From Vanilla planifolia (Eukaryota; Streptophyta; Magnoliopsida; Asparagales; Orchidaceae), in assembly GCA_023846275.1 (NCBI GenBank), contig CM043875.1:39710633-39774632 (forward strand): a DNA stretch of 64,000 nucleotides. Direction: 5' to 3'. Within the stretch, counting starts at the first letter, position 1; every line of letters begins with the position of its first letter. A program made the translations under genes and the position numbers. Below the pieces are notes generated by a model. That model worked only from the letters and a program-made list of their open reading frames with translations. It made no database searches and was not told the origin of the DNA. Below, piece after piece: positions 50,579 to 63,494 of the stretch.

Positions 50579-51148
50579 ATGATGCTGGAGAAGGAGGAGC
50601 TCAACACCTGCTTTCGTGGCTGCTGCTCAAGCGACGCCATTCCCCTCCATCTTCCTTCTTCGTCTTATTCTCTCGTCCAAACTATTGCTCGAGGTAAGAA
50701 TAATTAGCTACAAGTCCCGTCTCGAAACCTCTTTTCTCATGATTATTTTGTTACCGAGACTGCAGGTTCGGAGAGCAATATCTTCGAGGCAAGGCTTCAT
50801 GGCCGGAGGGTTGTTGCCAAGAAGCCTGTTCTCTCTACTTCCGAGGACATCGACAAGTTCCACCGCGAGTTGAAACTTTTATGGTTCGATTTTTTTCCTT
50901 GATCTCTACCACTAAAGCTCGCGGTTTTTACATTCCCTTTTTTTGTTGGTTGACTTTCGATGCGGTCTTTGGAACATGAAGCAAGTTGAATCATCCGGGT
51001 TTGGTTAACCTGGTTGCTGCTCATGCGAGGCCGCCAAATTATCTTTTCTTCTTCGAATACTATGAAATGGGAAGCCTGGCGCACAATTTGCACGTGGAGG
51101 AGTGGTGTCCTTCTTTGGAGGAAGTTCTTGTGATTGCTTATGATCTGG
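50579..51148 (+). CDS. Protein kinase + PP2C fusion family, N-terminal exons only
   Basis: Three exons join in frame to 133 codons plus one base: 50579-50693, 50766-50883, 50982-51148. The N-terminus has NTCFRGCC and IPLHLPSSSYSL, which I recognise from plant 'protein kinase and PP2C-like domain' proteins (about 650 aa). There follows a kinase N-lobe: a degenerate Gly loop (ARGSESNIFEA), the lysine motif VVAKKPVLSTSED, an alpha-C Glu in FHRELKLLCKLNHPGL, and the hinge block PPNYLFFFEYYEMGSL, ending HVEEWCPSLEEVLVIAYDLG. A good donor (GTATGT) follows at 51149. The HRD and DFG motifs and the whole PP2C half are not found in the rest of the window. Either the next intron exceeds 12.8 kb because retrotransposons entered it, or the gene was cut off. 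The start is the first ATG (ATGATG) after the CT tract. Confidence 0.75.
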
Positions 51149-53649
51149 GTATGTTGGATTCTCTTTTTTTTCGGAGGTAATCTCACATATATGTTGATTG
51201 TGTTGAAGTTATGTTATTGAGTGCCCTTTTTCGGTCTGCGTATTTCATAAATAGGCTAGTTTGCTTTATAGAAATTGAAACTTCTGGGTTTTTTTTATAC
51301 TATTCTGCTTTTCTGTATGGGAAATTTTGGAAATTTATTCTATGCAAATGTTATTTGCTTTTTTCATTACTGTTTTTTAAAATTAAAATGTACAGGATTA
51401 GCTTTAGATCAAAGAATCAATGACCCATCCTTATATTTTGTTGGCAAATGTACATAGATGCAAATTTGTGCGGTTTGCTTCTCTGTTTTTGAAACACATT
51501 GTTTTGTATATTTTATTGCAATCCTTCACTCATTGATTGGTTCAAAGTCAGTGTGTATCAAAGGTTTTACTGGCAAGTAGAATATTTAATGTTGAATCAA
51601 ATCTCTTCTTTTAATCAGTTTCTCACCATCAAGATGGTTCCTATCTAGATGTTCCCACTGATATTGACATCTCAATAGCTGCAAACTGTCCATGTCAGGA
51701 AGCCAGATAAATGTGCTGTAATCAGCATAACTTAAGCTCAATCTTCCACCAAACGAAGTGGCTCTTTATAATGTTGTTTGGTTCATTAAAAAGGAAATGA
51801 AGCAACTGAAATTAGTTGCTGTCTAGATAAATCCAACTTTTGGACTTTTAACGATTCCCTGTTTCCATTCACCCTTCTCTTGAATCATTTTTAGTACATT
51901 GGTTAGATCAAGCTAGAAGTTTGAAAGATACTAAATGCCCTATGCAAATACTAGTGTTTTGCTGACCTTAGGCAATGCTTTATTATGAAAAATGCAAATG
52001 AATCTTGGGTCTTTTCACTATTGATTTTTATATGTAACATTGCATTGGATTGCATGTGGTTGGTATATGGAATATGCCAAAGGTGCACCTTAAGGGTAAT
52101 AGGGAAACTACAGGCACGTCTAAATTAGTTCTATTAGAAAGAAAATTGTCATAACAGCATATTTGTAATATTTGAACTGACTCACTCAAGGCTGTTAATG
52201 TTGGTAAGCATCTAAGAGTGCATTGTAGCTAGCCTGGGTGATGCTAGATCATCATATAAAGTTCAATTGGCATATCTCTATCAAGAAGCTTGCTACAGTC
52301 AATTTTAGATTCCATTCTACTTGTGTTCTCTAGAAGGTTTAGGGAGTACACTAGAAATAGAGAGCAAATGACCATTATGTGCACCTTGTTTGCAAAAATG
52401 TTCATCCAAAAATTTAGTTTGTTTTTCCTTATAGCTTGAATATTAATTTCACTAATTTATATCACTTTTGGTAGTGAACATTTATACAACTACCTAATGT
52501 ATGCATTGGCACCATATGCTTCATGTCAATCATTTCCCTTGGTGTCCAAAATTAGTTTTTGCTTTCTTCTTATCCTTAGGGGGTGGTTGTTCATATAAGT
52601 ATTCTAGTGTTGGATTTAGATTTTTTGTGCTTAGTTGTGAGTGATTTAGTGTCTTGTTTTTGGGGGGTCAATGTCATATATCAATGAATTGGTGTGCTAT
52701 TATTTATCATGATTGTAAGACTTATAAAAGACCTCTCTTGTATGGAATTAAGCAATGATTGAGATTAAATCCATAATAAATCCATAAGAACTATTGAGAT
52801 TTGAGAACTTAGTGTGAATTGGCCTTGTTTTAACATCCATATATCAATTGATGTCAAACCTGCTTTTCTCCTTCTATTATTTTGCAAATGATCCAAGGAG
52901 AGTTATCTAAATATGTAGAAAATTTACAAGTTAAATCTCAGTTGTTAAATTCAGATAAAAGCCATCTAAAAAGCATTGACAACAAATAATTACAACCACT
53001 TAAGGCTAGACACCCGTAGCCCAGTTGCTCGAGCTTAGATCCTTGAAACCTAGCCATTTGGGACTAGACTCTAAGGGCCAAGCTGTTTGCGACTAAACCA
53101 TTGAGATCCATCTACTTAAATCTTTTCACTTCGTCTCCATCCCAAAGAATTCTCCACCACGGATTCACCCTTAGCTTTATCCAATGTCTATATTGTCATT
53201 GTCATACAATATTGGACCCATTAGATCTAATTTAGTTGTTACTTCTTTTCAACCTTAACTTAGATTTGAAGATCCACCTATTTCACCTCCTCAACCCATC
53301 CAGTCATCCACCTTCCACATCTCTTTTAGGTTTTTCATATCACTTTAATTAAGAGGAGAAGAATCTCCTCTCTTTTGGGTATGCAATATGACTAGCACAT
53401 TGTAGAAGAAATTTCCCCTTCTTGAAGGAAATTTCTCTTCTACTCTTTCCTTAAAGTTGCAATTACCAATCTTTTCTTTTTACTATAGCAACTTGGACCC
53501 TTATATTTTTATTAAAGAGTTTGAGACTATTGTTAGCTTATATATCTTGTTTAGACATGTAAGTTTTAAAAGTATTTCTACCTTTCTTAAATATTATATT
53601 ATAGAATAGTGCTAAAAATTGCTTCCCCAACCTGTCTCTTATTTTGATC
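51149..53649. other. Intron-like DNA and 5' flank of the Tat element
   Basis: 51149 to about 53000 has intron-like T-rich composition with no exon recognised on either strand. The less AT-rich stretch at about 53000-53160 (GCCCAGTTGCTCGAGC, then GGGACTAGACTC) probably belongs to the LTR or leader of the gypsy element that follows, but no LTR end could be fixed. Confidence 0.45.
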
Positions 53650-56600
53650 AATTCAAGAGGTTGTTCATTTCTCTTTTTGCCAGTTAAATTAGACTTAAAG
53701 AAGCTTCTAAATCCCTACTTGATTTAAAGCAATTTGAATTAGAACCTGTTCGAACTTATCTTTAGTATTTCAAAGATGCATTCAAAGAAGTGAACTAAGA
53801 AGATTTGCACATAACATATGTTGCTTTCATTAAGTGACATTGACTTGGTGATTTCCAAAAGTATTTAATTCGATGCCCTTGGAGATCACTTCAAGAGATC
53901 TTTAACTATGCAATTTGCTCCATTAATGAAGAATAATTTTCCTCTATTTTAATTGGAAGCTCAAATAGAAAGACACTTTCGTCTCTCAAATTAAGCATTA
54001 GTAGCACTTGGCTCAAAAAAGACAAAGATAAATTGAAGTTTTACCCAAAAAATCCATTCAAGTCATCCCCTTCGAGGCTTTGCAGTTCCTTGCTTTAACA
54101 CTTCTAATTGCCTCCCACAAGGAGATTTTAGCTAAAAGAAAGATGGAAGGCTTATTTCAAATGCCAAGGATAGTCTCAGGAAATAATAGAGACAAATTTA
54201 AGTTTTGCAAATTTCATAAGAGTTGTAACCATACCACTTTTGAATATAAAGCTTTGAAAGCCTTGATTAGAAGTTATTGAAAGGACACTTTCAAGAGCAT
54301 AGAGCAAGAAAGCCAAAATCTTGTATTGCTCCTATCATTAAAAATCACCAGACGTTGCTCTATCTTAAGCCGTTGAAGATGAGTAAGGCATACTTCTAGC
54401 ATTCAGAGATATGAGCAAGGTTCCAATAAAACTTGTGTATATTATATCAAGAGGGAAGTAAGCTTATTCCCAAAAATCAATTTTGAAGTACCTCTATAAG
54501 CCTTTAAATGACCAATGTGACCATTTGACGAGTGAATCAAGCTTCGATTTCTTTTGTACCAGAATGTTTATCTCTGCTTGGCAACCCTTATGATGATGCT
54601 ATAGTTATCTTCGGGTTGATTGCCAACATCGAGGTTCATTGGATGCCCAATAAAATCGGTAGCTTTGTCAATCATCTTTTGATGCTCCCGATAAAATTGG
54701 CATCAATCAAAGCTTTGTCTACCTTATCTCAAATTCTTTTACAAGTTCTTAGGGGACACAAACAAACCAGAAGGAACTATCACCTTGTTTTTGATGTTAG
54801 GGAATTCCTCTAGCTTAATTGTGCACATGATAGACTTCTTAGTAGTAGTTGTTTCCTCTTGTAATGCCATTCTTGGTTGTCGAACAATGAATGAGTTTGG
54901 AACGGCTATCTTGACGCTTGAGTTATGCATGTACTTCAACTCTTTAACAGGCGTCGTTCGAGCACAGGGACATTTTTTTTAGTTGAGGTGGTTCTACTTG
55001 AATATGATGGAGAGAAATCTTGAGCCTTGGACCTCAAATGTTGGGCTTCTAGTTGAAGCTCCAATAAAGTGTGTCTCAATTGTATTTCATTTCCTCTTAA
55101 TCCTTTTGAACCAACAAAAATTATAAATATTTTTTTAGATCTTAGGTTTTTTGGCCTAGTATTTTGATACTTTTTCGTGGACACCTTCTAATATCCCTGA
55201 GATTAATTGCTCAATATTCATAGCATTTTCTTAATATAATCATGAGCTTCTAGTTGTGTGATAGAGGAAACATGTTTTCAATATCATGAAGCACGTTGTC
55301 ATTAACGAAGTTTTATAGTTATTAAAAGCAAATCTTATTCTCTTAGTGCTTTCTCTATATTAGCTTGCAAATATTGTTCTTGCCAAGAAAAGCAATGGCA
55401 AGAGCTACACTTGTGTTAATTATACAAATCTTAACCACACCAATCCAAATACTTTTATTTATTACCTTGAATTGATCATTTTGTGAATTTAGTTGCAAAC
55501 TTCACTTGTTTCATTTTCTTGGATGCTTTCTCTAGTATCATCAGATTAAAATGACTAAGGAAGATAGGGAAAGAAATTCTTTTATAAATGATTTCAAAAC
55601 ATTCTATTATATAATTATGTATTTTGACCTCTAGGATATTGGAGCTATTTACCAAAGAATGATTGATGTCATCTTTTAAAGCCCAAGAGAAAGAAATCTA
55701 AAAGTTTATGTAGATGATCTTCTAGTAAACTATATATCTTTTGAGGCTCATCTATAAGATTAAAACGAAACTCTTGAGACAGAAAATTTAGCATGAGGCG
55801 AAACCCCCTTAAAATAAACCTTTGGCACGTCCTCGAGAAAGTCCTTAGCCTTGTGTTCTTGAAAGAAGCAATTCAAACTAATCTAGATTAAGTAAAATGT
55901 TTGATAAGTGCCTTCTTTAAAAACTAACTAAGACGTTGAATATTTAGCTGAAATCATTGGTCTCAGTTGTGTTATCTCCAAGTCAGGAGAAAAAGCTCAG
56001 TCGCATCCCCGCAAAAAATTACAACTTCAATGTGACAAATGCAAAAAAGCATTCCAGGAGCTTATGGCTTATTTCTCTCATTCTCTTAGGAGAGCCTCTG
56101 TTTATCTTTTATGTCTTCAACCTTGACTATTAGTTCTATTTTGATTCAAAAAGAACAATGGTTTTAGCACCCAATCTATAGTCTCTCATACCAATAGATT
56201 GAAAAGTTAACCCTGGCTCTACTTGTGTCAAGTCATTGGTTGCATAGATATTTTCAAGCTTTCGCCCTTTATGTCGTTACTAATAAACCTTTGAAGTGCA
56301 TTCTTCAATTGACTAAAGTTTATGGTAGATTACAAAAATGGGTAAATGAGCTTAGTGAGTTTAAGTTAATTGTTGTTTCTTTCTCTTCTCTTAAGTCCAA
56401 GGTTCTTATTAATTTCTTAATGGAAGGGAACTCTTTCAAGCTAGAGCTTGTGATATTAATCTTATATCAAGAGTCTTACCTCTAAAGTTTGATGCAATGA
56501 GGGTTTATTGTCAAGCTCAATAATAAGTCTTGGTTGAGGGACAGCTCTTTTGAAAGTCATATCTTGAACCCTGCTTAATTGTGTTCATCCTTTGGAGGTC

Positions 56601-57540
56601 TAGGACATCATTGAATCAATTCATGGCAATTATCCCTTAAGTTGTAGTCTAGATATGAAGATTACTCAATAAGGATTATTCTAGTCAACCATGAAAAAGG
56701 ATATTGCCTCATTTGTGAATAGATTCAAGGATGTGAGATTCATGTTCCTTTTCATCATTAACCAACAATAAAGATCAAAGTCATTTTTTTTTTGATATTC
56801 AAAAGATCAAAGTCATTAATGTTTCCTATCTCTTCTTGGTTTAGGGTATGGAGTTTCTTGGCTCATTTGCCCCAATATCCAAGTTGATGGAAAGTTCCTC
56901 CTCATCGTTGTTGATTATTTCTCTAAATGGATCGAGGCCAAACCTCTTGTTAGGTAGACAACTATTGAAGTTTATAGTTTTTTTTGGGGCAAACATCTTC
57001 AATAAATTTAGAGTTCCTTTAGGTATTGTTATTGATAATGCAACAATATTCAAAATGGAAGAACTTCAAGACTTAAGCATAATGTATGGTTGTCATATGA
57101 AGTATGCCTTAGTTGTTCATTCTTGTACATTGCTAATCCAAGGCAACAAACAAAAGTCATTTGAAAATTCTAAATCCTCTCCTTGATGACAAGAAAAGCA
57201 CTTGGGTTGATGAACTTATCGACATGTTTTGGACTTATCAAACTACACCTACTGCAACCATGGATGGAACACCATTTTCTTTGGCGTATGGCTTTGAGGC
57301 CATATTCACATGGAAGTACACCATTCTACTCTCTGAGTTTAGAAGCTTTGAGGTGGCAAAGACATATGAAAGCTCATCTGTATAATGAGGAAATCATGAC
57401 TTGAGTTGGATTTACTTGAAGAGAAGCTCTCAAGGCTCACTTAAATTAGCCAATAGAAGCAAAGTGTGGAGAAATATTTTAACAAGCTCACTAAAAGGCT
57501 TCTTTTTGAGGTTGGAGATTTAATACTTACAACAATGTGA
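53650..57540 (+). mobile_element. Tat-type (Retrosat-like) Ty3/gypsy remnant with all pol domains
   Basis: Domains appear in canonical order on the + strand, broken by many stops. Gag end at about 54080-54290 (FKFCKFHKSCNHTTFEYKAL, the Cys/His block of Tat gag). Protease at about 54585-54975 (PYDDAIV, then MIDFLVVVVSSCNAILG). Reverse transcriptase at about 55385-55730 (KKSNGKSYTCVN, YHQIKMTKEDRE, IGAIYQRMI, then YVDD at 55707-55718). RNase H at about 56080-56470 (YFQAFALYVVTNKPLKCILQ, GRLQKWVNELSEF). Integrase core at about 56845-57385 (GMEFLGSFAP, VIDNATIF, WVDELIDMFWTYQTTP, GTPFSLAYGFEA). A post-integrase motif at about 57410-57530 (VEKYFNKLTKRLLFEVGDLI). It is clearly inactive. If the preceding kinase gene continues beyond the window, the element sits inside its intron. 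Confidence 0.9.
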
Positions 57541-58660
57541 AGTTTCTCGGCGACGAGAGGGTCTCAACCAATTTGCTACAAATTAGGAATGATCATATCT
57601 TATAAAAGCCATTGTTCGGCCAAACTCCTGCCAATTTCAAGTAGAAGAAGTTGTTAAACTTCCCTAATCATAGAGTAGAGATTGCTTATAGTTTTACCCA
57701 TGATAAGTTTATATTTTTTTCTCTTATTCTACCTATCAAAGGTACAATTCACTTGGCTTAAAGTTATCAATATAACTTTATACTTTGCATCATAAACTTG
57801 CATTCTCAAGATTTTAACTTAGATGAAGCTATATCTTTAACTTCAATTGTAATGCATAAACAATCTTAAGAAATTATGCTTTAAGAAGCAACATGAATAC
57901 TTAAGGTCTAAAATATTGAAGTTTCCTTTTTAAAAAAAATTATACTTGGAGTTGTTGAATTAATCAAAGTTTATTCTAACTACTCGAGATTCAACTTTTC
58001 TTGGTTGATCTCGATAAATCAATTATTTAAAACCAAATTTATTTGGTCAACATCATCTCAATGGTGAATTTATTTCATCCTAATAATTTGGTTAACTCAT
58101 TTAGGTTCTTTTGATATAAGAATATATCGAGGCAAGTTCATATGTTATTAAGGTTCTTAATTTAAACTTGTCAAGTGAGGAACATCACTTGAGATATAAA
58201 ATTTACTCAAGAAATAATAAGTCAAATCCATGCCAATGTTGTTAAAACTTATGACATGAACCCTTTTAATTAGATAATACATCATTCAAAGTCTAGTCTC
58301 TATTGGTACTAATGCCCAAACCTACTTTGGTAGCTTTTTCAATTACAAATAACTCAAGACTTGAAAAGGCTAAGAGGAAATTGAAATGTCATATTCCTAT
58401 GTAAGCAGGTCAATAATTACTTGTGACATGTTATTAAGAATTATATTTCATATGTCAGTGGACCTTTAAAATCAATCAAATAAGATTTCTTGATGAAGAA
58501 ACCTTGATTAATCCTATGTCTCTCAAAATCTGTTGAACTAAACTTGAGACATAGAAATGCAAGTCATCTACTTTTGTTTACACTAATCTATATGTGTTGA
58601 TCAAACTCTAGTTTACTTAGCAAATCGTTAAAGACTTGACTAGTTCTTTCTTAATCTTTT
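57541..58660. other. Post-integrase region of the Tat element, no gene
   Basis: This is non-coding sequence between the integrase end and the LTR-like repeats. Tat elements often carry long non-coding or extra-ORF regions here. No additional ORF domain was recognised. Confidence 0.4.
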
Positions 58661-58930
58661 TTTCTTTGACCTTCATTATTTGTTCGTTGTATGAAGACCT
58701 CGAGAGACATAGTCCTTATTTCCTGTCCTTCTTACTTAACATTAATAGTCTATCATATGAAGGTCTAAAAAGGCTCAACTATTGTTTCATTTCCTTATTG
58801 TTTTCTCCATTGTTCTATCATATGAAAGCCTTGAAAGTTGAAAGGCAAAGTACTTGCTTCCTTTCTTTTTATCTTCATTACTAAATCATTGTACAAAGGT
58901 TGAGAGGCATTGTCTTCACTTCCCTCATTT
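58661..58930 (+). repeat. Four diverged ~65-75 bp repeats, probable 3' LTR of the Tat element
   Basis: Units begin near 58681, 58750, 58815 and 58882. Each has a core like GTATGAAGGCCTNGAAAGGC, followed by ACTT and then TTCCTTNTT. Such arrays are common in LTRs of Tat elements, and the position 3' of the integrase fits. Confidence 0.55.
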
Positions 58931-59112
58931 TAAAATCTAAACAAACTAAAGATTTTACTTTTTTCCCAAGTCAAAATTTTTTTAAACTAAGCCAATTTGT
59001 TCCCTCCCTTCTTTGATCACATCACCTCTGTTTAGAGATCAGGGGTCAATGAGTTTTATTAAGTTTAATATTTTTATATTTAGCTAATTTCTCTCCATCT
59101 TCCATTTTTATT

Positions 59113-59307
59113 ATCTATACTAAATGGTCATTTAACTTCATCCACGTCAAAAAGTTTTTAAATTAGTCATTTTTTTTTAACTTAAACATTTCTTCCTTAC
59201 ATTTTCTAAATGGTGATTACCTTCTACTAGTATTCCCGTTTACATTATGGTCATTTTCATCTATACTAAATGGTCATTATCTTCTACTAATATTCCCATT
59301 TACATTT
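59113..59307 (+). repeat. Tandem repeat of about 59 bp (two to three units)
   Basis: The block AAATGGTGATTACCTTCTAC, then TAGTATTCCCGTTTACATT (59209-59247), recurs as AAATGGTCATTATC and so on at 59268-59307. The start (TCTATACTAAATGGTCATT) also occurs at about 59114. It lies in the same LTR-like zone. Confidence 0.7.
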
Positions 59308-62300
59308 TCTGAAATCAAAGCTTTTGAAAATGCCATAAATATTGCATATATATGAACATAAACTTTATTAGAATTTAATTCTTTTTCACAATTAATCTTA
59401 CCTTACAAACATTTTTTGCTAGTAAAAATGTAAATTTTTATGCAAGATGGATTATCAAGATGTAGGAATTGATTTCGTTTTAGTATTATTTGATTGAAAA
59501 TTCAGCTAAAACGAAATAGTGTGGAAAAGCTACTCTTTCTGCATTGAAAGAATAGAGTACTTTTTTTTTATTTTTGAGAATATTTATGTTACATTCAATT
59601 TAGTTTTCTTTATTTTAGTGAAGATTGAAATTGTATAACGAGACAATTCACGTTTATATACAAACTAACTAGCAGTTATAAATTTTATTTGATCATAGCT
59701 TATGGAAGTTTTATCATTAACCAATTTTGATAAATAGACGAATATCATATATAACCTTTTTCCAAAATTAGGACATTTTTTATGTCAAGGTTATTGATAT
59801 TACAAAAAATGCTTTTTAATGGATGTATGCATTTTTTTTTATTTTGTTTTGATAATTGTGTATCATGAAAATATTAATTTATTGTCTTGGTATCTTTATT
59901 GCTTATTTTAAAATTAATATGCTTGTGCTTGATGTGTAGCCAAATTACATTCATAAAAATTGTAATGTGTTTGATATTATTTAATTTACAATTTAGTAGA
60001 AAAAAACATTGAAGGCTTGCTTTTCACATGAAGGGAAGGAGTATAATACCATTTGTTTTTTGTTTTTTTTATGTTGAGATGATTCATTCTTAATAACTCT
60101 TAAATTGAGAGTCTTATATTGTAAGATCACGTCTATTGATATTAATTTCTAACCTAATGAGATTGTAGGGTTCTAATCTGTTGACATTTTATAAAATTTT
60201 GATCATTTACTAAGCATAACCAATGATTAAAGTTTCTTATCTCTATATTTTTATCATTTATTTTAAAGTAGTTTTTTTATTATTTGATATGTACCATATT
60301 ACAATAGAAATATTATAACATGTTTAACAGTCTTGATTTCACATATTTGTATTATTTAATTAAAAATTTGGTAAAAAAGATGATTAAGTTTCTTATTGCA
60401 TTCAAAAAGAAAGTAAAAATTACAATTTTTTCTTGCATTGGGATGCTCATTCCAAGGTTTGAAGTTTTAGTTTTAGTTTTGGTTATCATTTGTCTTTAAG
60501 TTTAAGCTTTAATCCTTTTTAAAACGATTTCAGTATATGGTTTTGATATAGATTAATAGTTTTAATAGTTTCAAAAAACAAAGGAAAGATTATGTTAAAT
60601 ATTGAAATATTTATATTTTTTTATTAAATATCATATTATATTTTAATAAAAAAGTTTTTAAATTAAAATATTTTTAATAGGCTCAAATATATTATTAAAA
60701 ATTCATTTGTTCTATTTTCTTAACTTTTGAATTAAGAAAATGTTAAATAAATAAAGCAATATAATTTATTTGAAAAACAAAACAATATATAAGTAATGAA
60801 AATAGAAAAGAACCTAGTTCTTATAAATAAGAAATACTTTATCACATTAGTTACACATTTTTTGTGCAAGTCTTTCATAAAATAAGTTAAAATGTGGATT
60901 ATAAAATTATGTGGATTATAAAATTAAATTTTAAAATAAAAAACATAAATTATTACTAGTGGAATGCCATCAATCTTTAACTTTTATTATATTAGTTAAA
61001 ACAATTAATTAAATTATAATATCATAATAATTTATAAAAACAATTAAAGCAGCATAAAATAGTAAATAAAAACTATATAAAACAAAAAAAATTCAGAAAA
61101 TAAAAAAAATATAAATTTATTAGGAATGGGACCCTTCAATCTATTTGTTTGTTTATTCGAAGTTAGAATAACATACTAAACTACTCTATATTATGATTCA
61201 TAAAAATAACAAAAACAATAAAAAAAAGTGAATACAAAATTTCATTGCATTTATTGGGATTTGATTCCTGGAACATATGGAAATACATAGCACCATACTT
61301 GACTACACGTTCAAAATGTGTTACAACATATATCATATTTATGTCACTAGAATCTGCTATTGAATTGAAAAATAAAAGCCATAACTGGTTCATGGTTTCA
61401 GTCAATTTTGATCAAAATATGTTGTCTAATTTGGTTTCTATTGAAATAACTAAAACCACTTGAAAGCGAGTTTTTGGACCATTTTCAAATCAATGACTGT
61501 CAAAACCTGTTGGAAACTCGAGTTTAAGACTGAAAACATGAACCTTAGTTCATTCTGCATTAGTAGTTTTTTCACTATGAACCATAAATTGTAAGATCAA
61601 GGCTATTAGTATTTATCTACAAGCTAATGAGATCTTGGGGTTTAGTTTGATGCTGTTTTATAAAAGCTTGATCATTTATCAAACATAGCAAATGGCTGGA
61701 TGATATATATTGCCCTTTAATAAATTTAGTGCTCTATATAGATTATTTTCAAAACAAAAGCATGGAAGATGCCTATATTTGAATGAATTAGTTGGCAAGG
61801 GCTACATGAAGGACTATTTTCAAATAGTTCTCTGGATATTGATCACATTTTATGCACATTTGATTGTTTACTAAATATACCTAAAATTGTTTTGGCAAAT
61901 ATTAGCCTTAAATTAAATTAGTGTTTCTATATGCAGGTTTTCAAATAGAGTGTCGTCTTGTACCAAAGCTTTTTTTTAGTTTTGCACTTCTTGCTCATAA
62001 AACACATTCTATTATCTCCCCATATTTAATCTGTTTTTTAAAGTGCATATTTCTTTTGTGGTTATTGGATAACCAAATTATATTAAAATTCATTAAAATT
62101 TGATATTTTTCCATCTTTATTTCATAGGATAAGATGAATGGCCTTTATTTTTGGTTTGAAATTTAGTCAAAAAAAAAAAAAAGACATGGCGAGGATCCTC
62201 ACTTTCCACACTGATAGTTTAAATTTGGAATTTTTGTGTAACACTTAAATGCATGTTAATGGCATCACAAAAAAGTATCACCTAAAATTTGATGCGTGAA

Positions 62301-62889
62301 AAATTTTCAACAAGTAAAAAGAACATGTTTAGAAGTTTATTAATAGAGCATTTATTTTTGGGATGATTGACAAAAAAGTATGCAAAAAAAAAAGACTTTT
62401 ATTGACCAGCCATGATAGTCAAGCTACTCTAAATTACGGTTAAGTGTTTAGATAACTTCAGCAAATTTCATGAATGCGTCCTTCATTTTCATGAAGAAGC
62501 TCATAATAAATTTTAATTTCCATAGTGCTCGTCTCTTTTGTGGAGTAGTTCTCTAAAAGATATATAATTGAAGTGATTCTAATATATATAAGGTTATAGA
62601 TATCCATTTTCAATAAAGAGTTGGTTTTGTATGAATGGTTTAAGCCTCCTAAAAGGATGAAGGCTTGTCATGTCATGACATGATGCTTTAAGAGGGTTGA
62701 AACTATGATTTTTAGGGCATGGCAATGTAAGCTTGTGGATAAGACCCTAAAACCATGCCCTCAACCCCACATGTTACCTTAAAGGGGTGGCGTAAAAGAG
62801 TTCATTCAATTTGATCTTAAACAGGTTTTAGTACCTATAGATAATGTTGCTTCTTAATCCAACATGAATCCCCCTGCATCATGAAAGTA
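59308..62889. other. AT-rich DNA with a dispersed repeat pair
   Basis: No gene was seen. About 110 bp at 60121-60232 is related to 61591-61700 (GTAAGATCA, CTATT, CTAATGAGAT, TTTTATAAA, TTGATCATTTA, AACATAGCAA-like blocks in the same order and orientation), about 1.47 kb apart. These may be the ends of a decayed element or LTR pair. Confidence 0.45.
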
Positions 62890-63494
62890 ATAATTGCACA
62901 TTTTTATGGTCAAATGACGTGAATATCAAAGTTATTTCATATTTGCAATAGTGGCAACTTTTTCACGTAAAAGAAAGACTTGATATTTTGAATTTGAAGA
63001 TGTTCATTATATGTTGTTTGAGAATTAAATGTTTATTTTGTGTTGAATGGTAAAAAGGATAAATTGTAGATATGTTTCTTTAGTTTGGGTTTTGATCTAG
63101 TTATTTCCTTCAAGCATAGAACAGCTAAATAGATTTCTCTTGTTTAAGAATAACTACAACTATGTTCATGTCATCTTTGTGGTGATAATTGCACAAACAA
63201 CTTGTTTTATGGTTAAATGAAGTGAATATCAAAGTTGTTTCTTATTTGCAAAAGTATAACCTTTTTACAAATAAAAGAAACATTTGGTTGGAGAATAAAT
63301 ATTTTGAATTTGAAGATGTTCATCACATGTTACTGTTTAATAGTTAAATGTTTATTTTATGTTGAATGGTAGAAAGGATAAATTATAGATGTCTCTTTAG
63401 TTTGGGCTTTGATCCAAGTCCTTCAAGCTTATAATAGCCATATAGATTTCTCATTTAAGAATAATTACAACTAGGTTCATGTCATATATGTGGT
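62890..63494. repeat. Tandem duplication, two units of about 295 and 310 bp
   Basis: Unit 1 is 62890-63184 and unit 2 is 63185-63494. Both start ATAATTGCACA and share GTGAATATCAAAGTT, TTTTGAATTTGAAGATGTTCA, TAAATGTTTATTTT, GAATGGTARAAAGGATAAAT and TTCATGTCAT in the same order. Similarity is high overall, with small indels. Non-coding. Confidence 0.9.

Noticed and set aside
50797..51186. 129-codon open frame on the minus strand
   Set aside because: It spans two exons and an intron of the kinase gene in antisense and has no motif of its own.
62890..63494. CRISPR-like or satellite array
   Set aside because: Only two units of about 300 bp without spacers, in a plant nuclear context. It is a simple tandem duplication.
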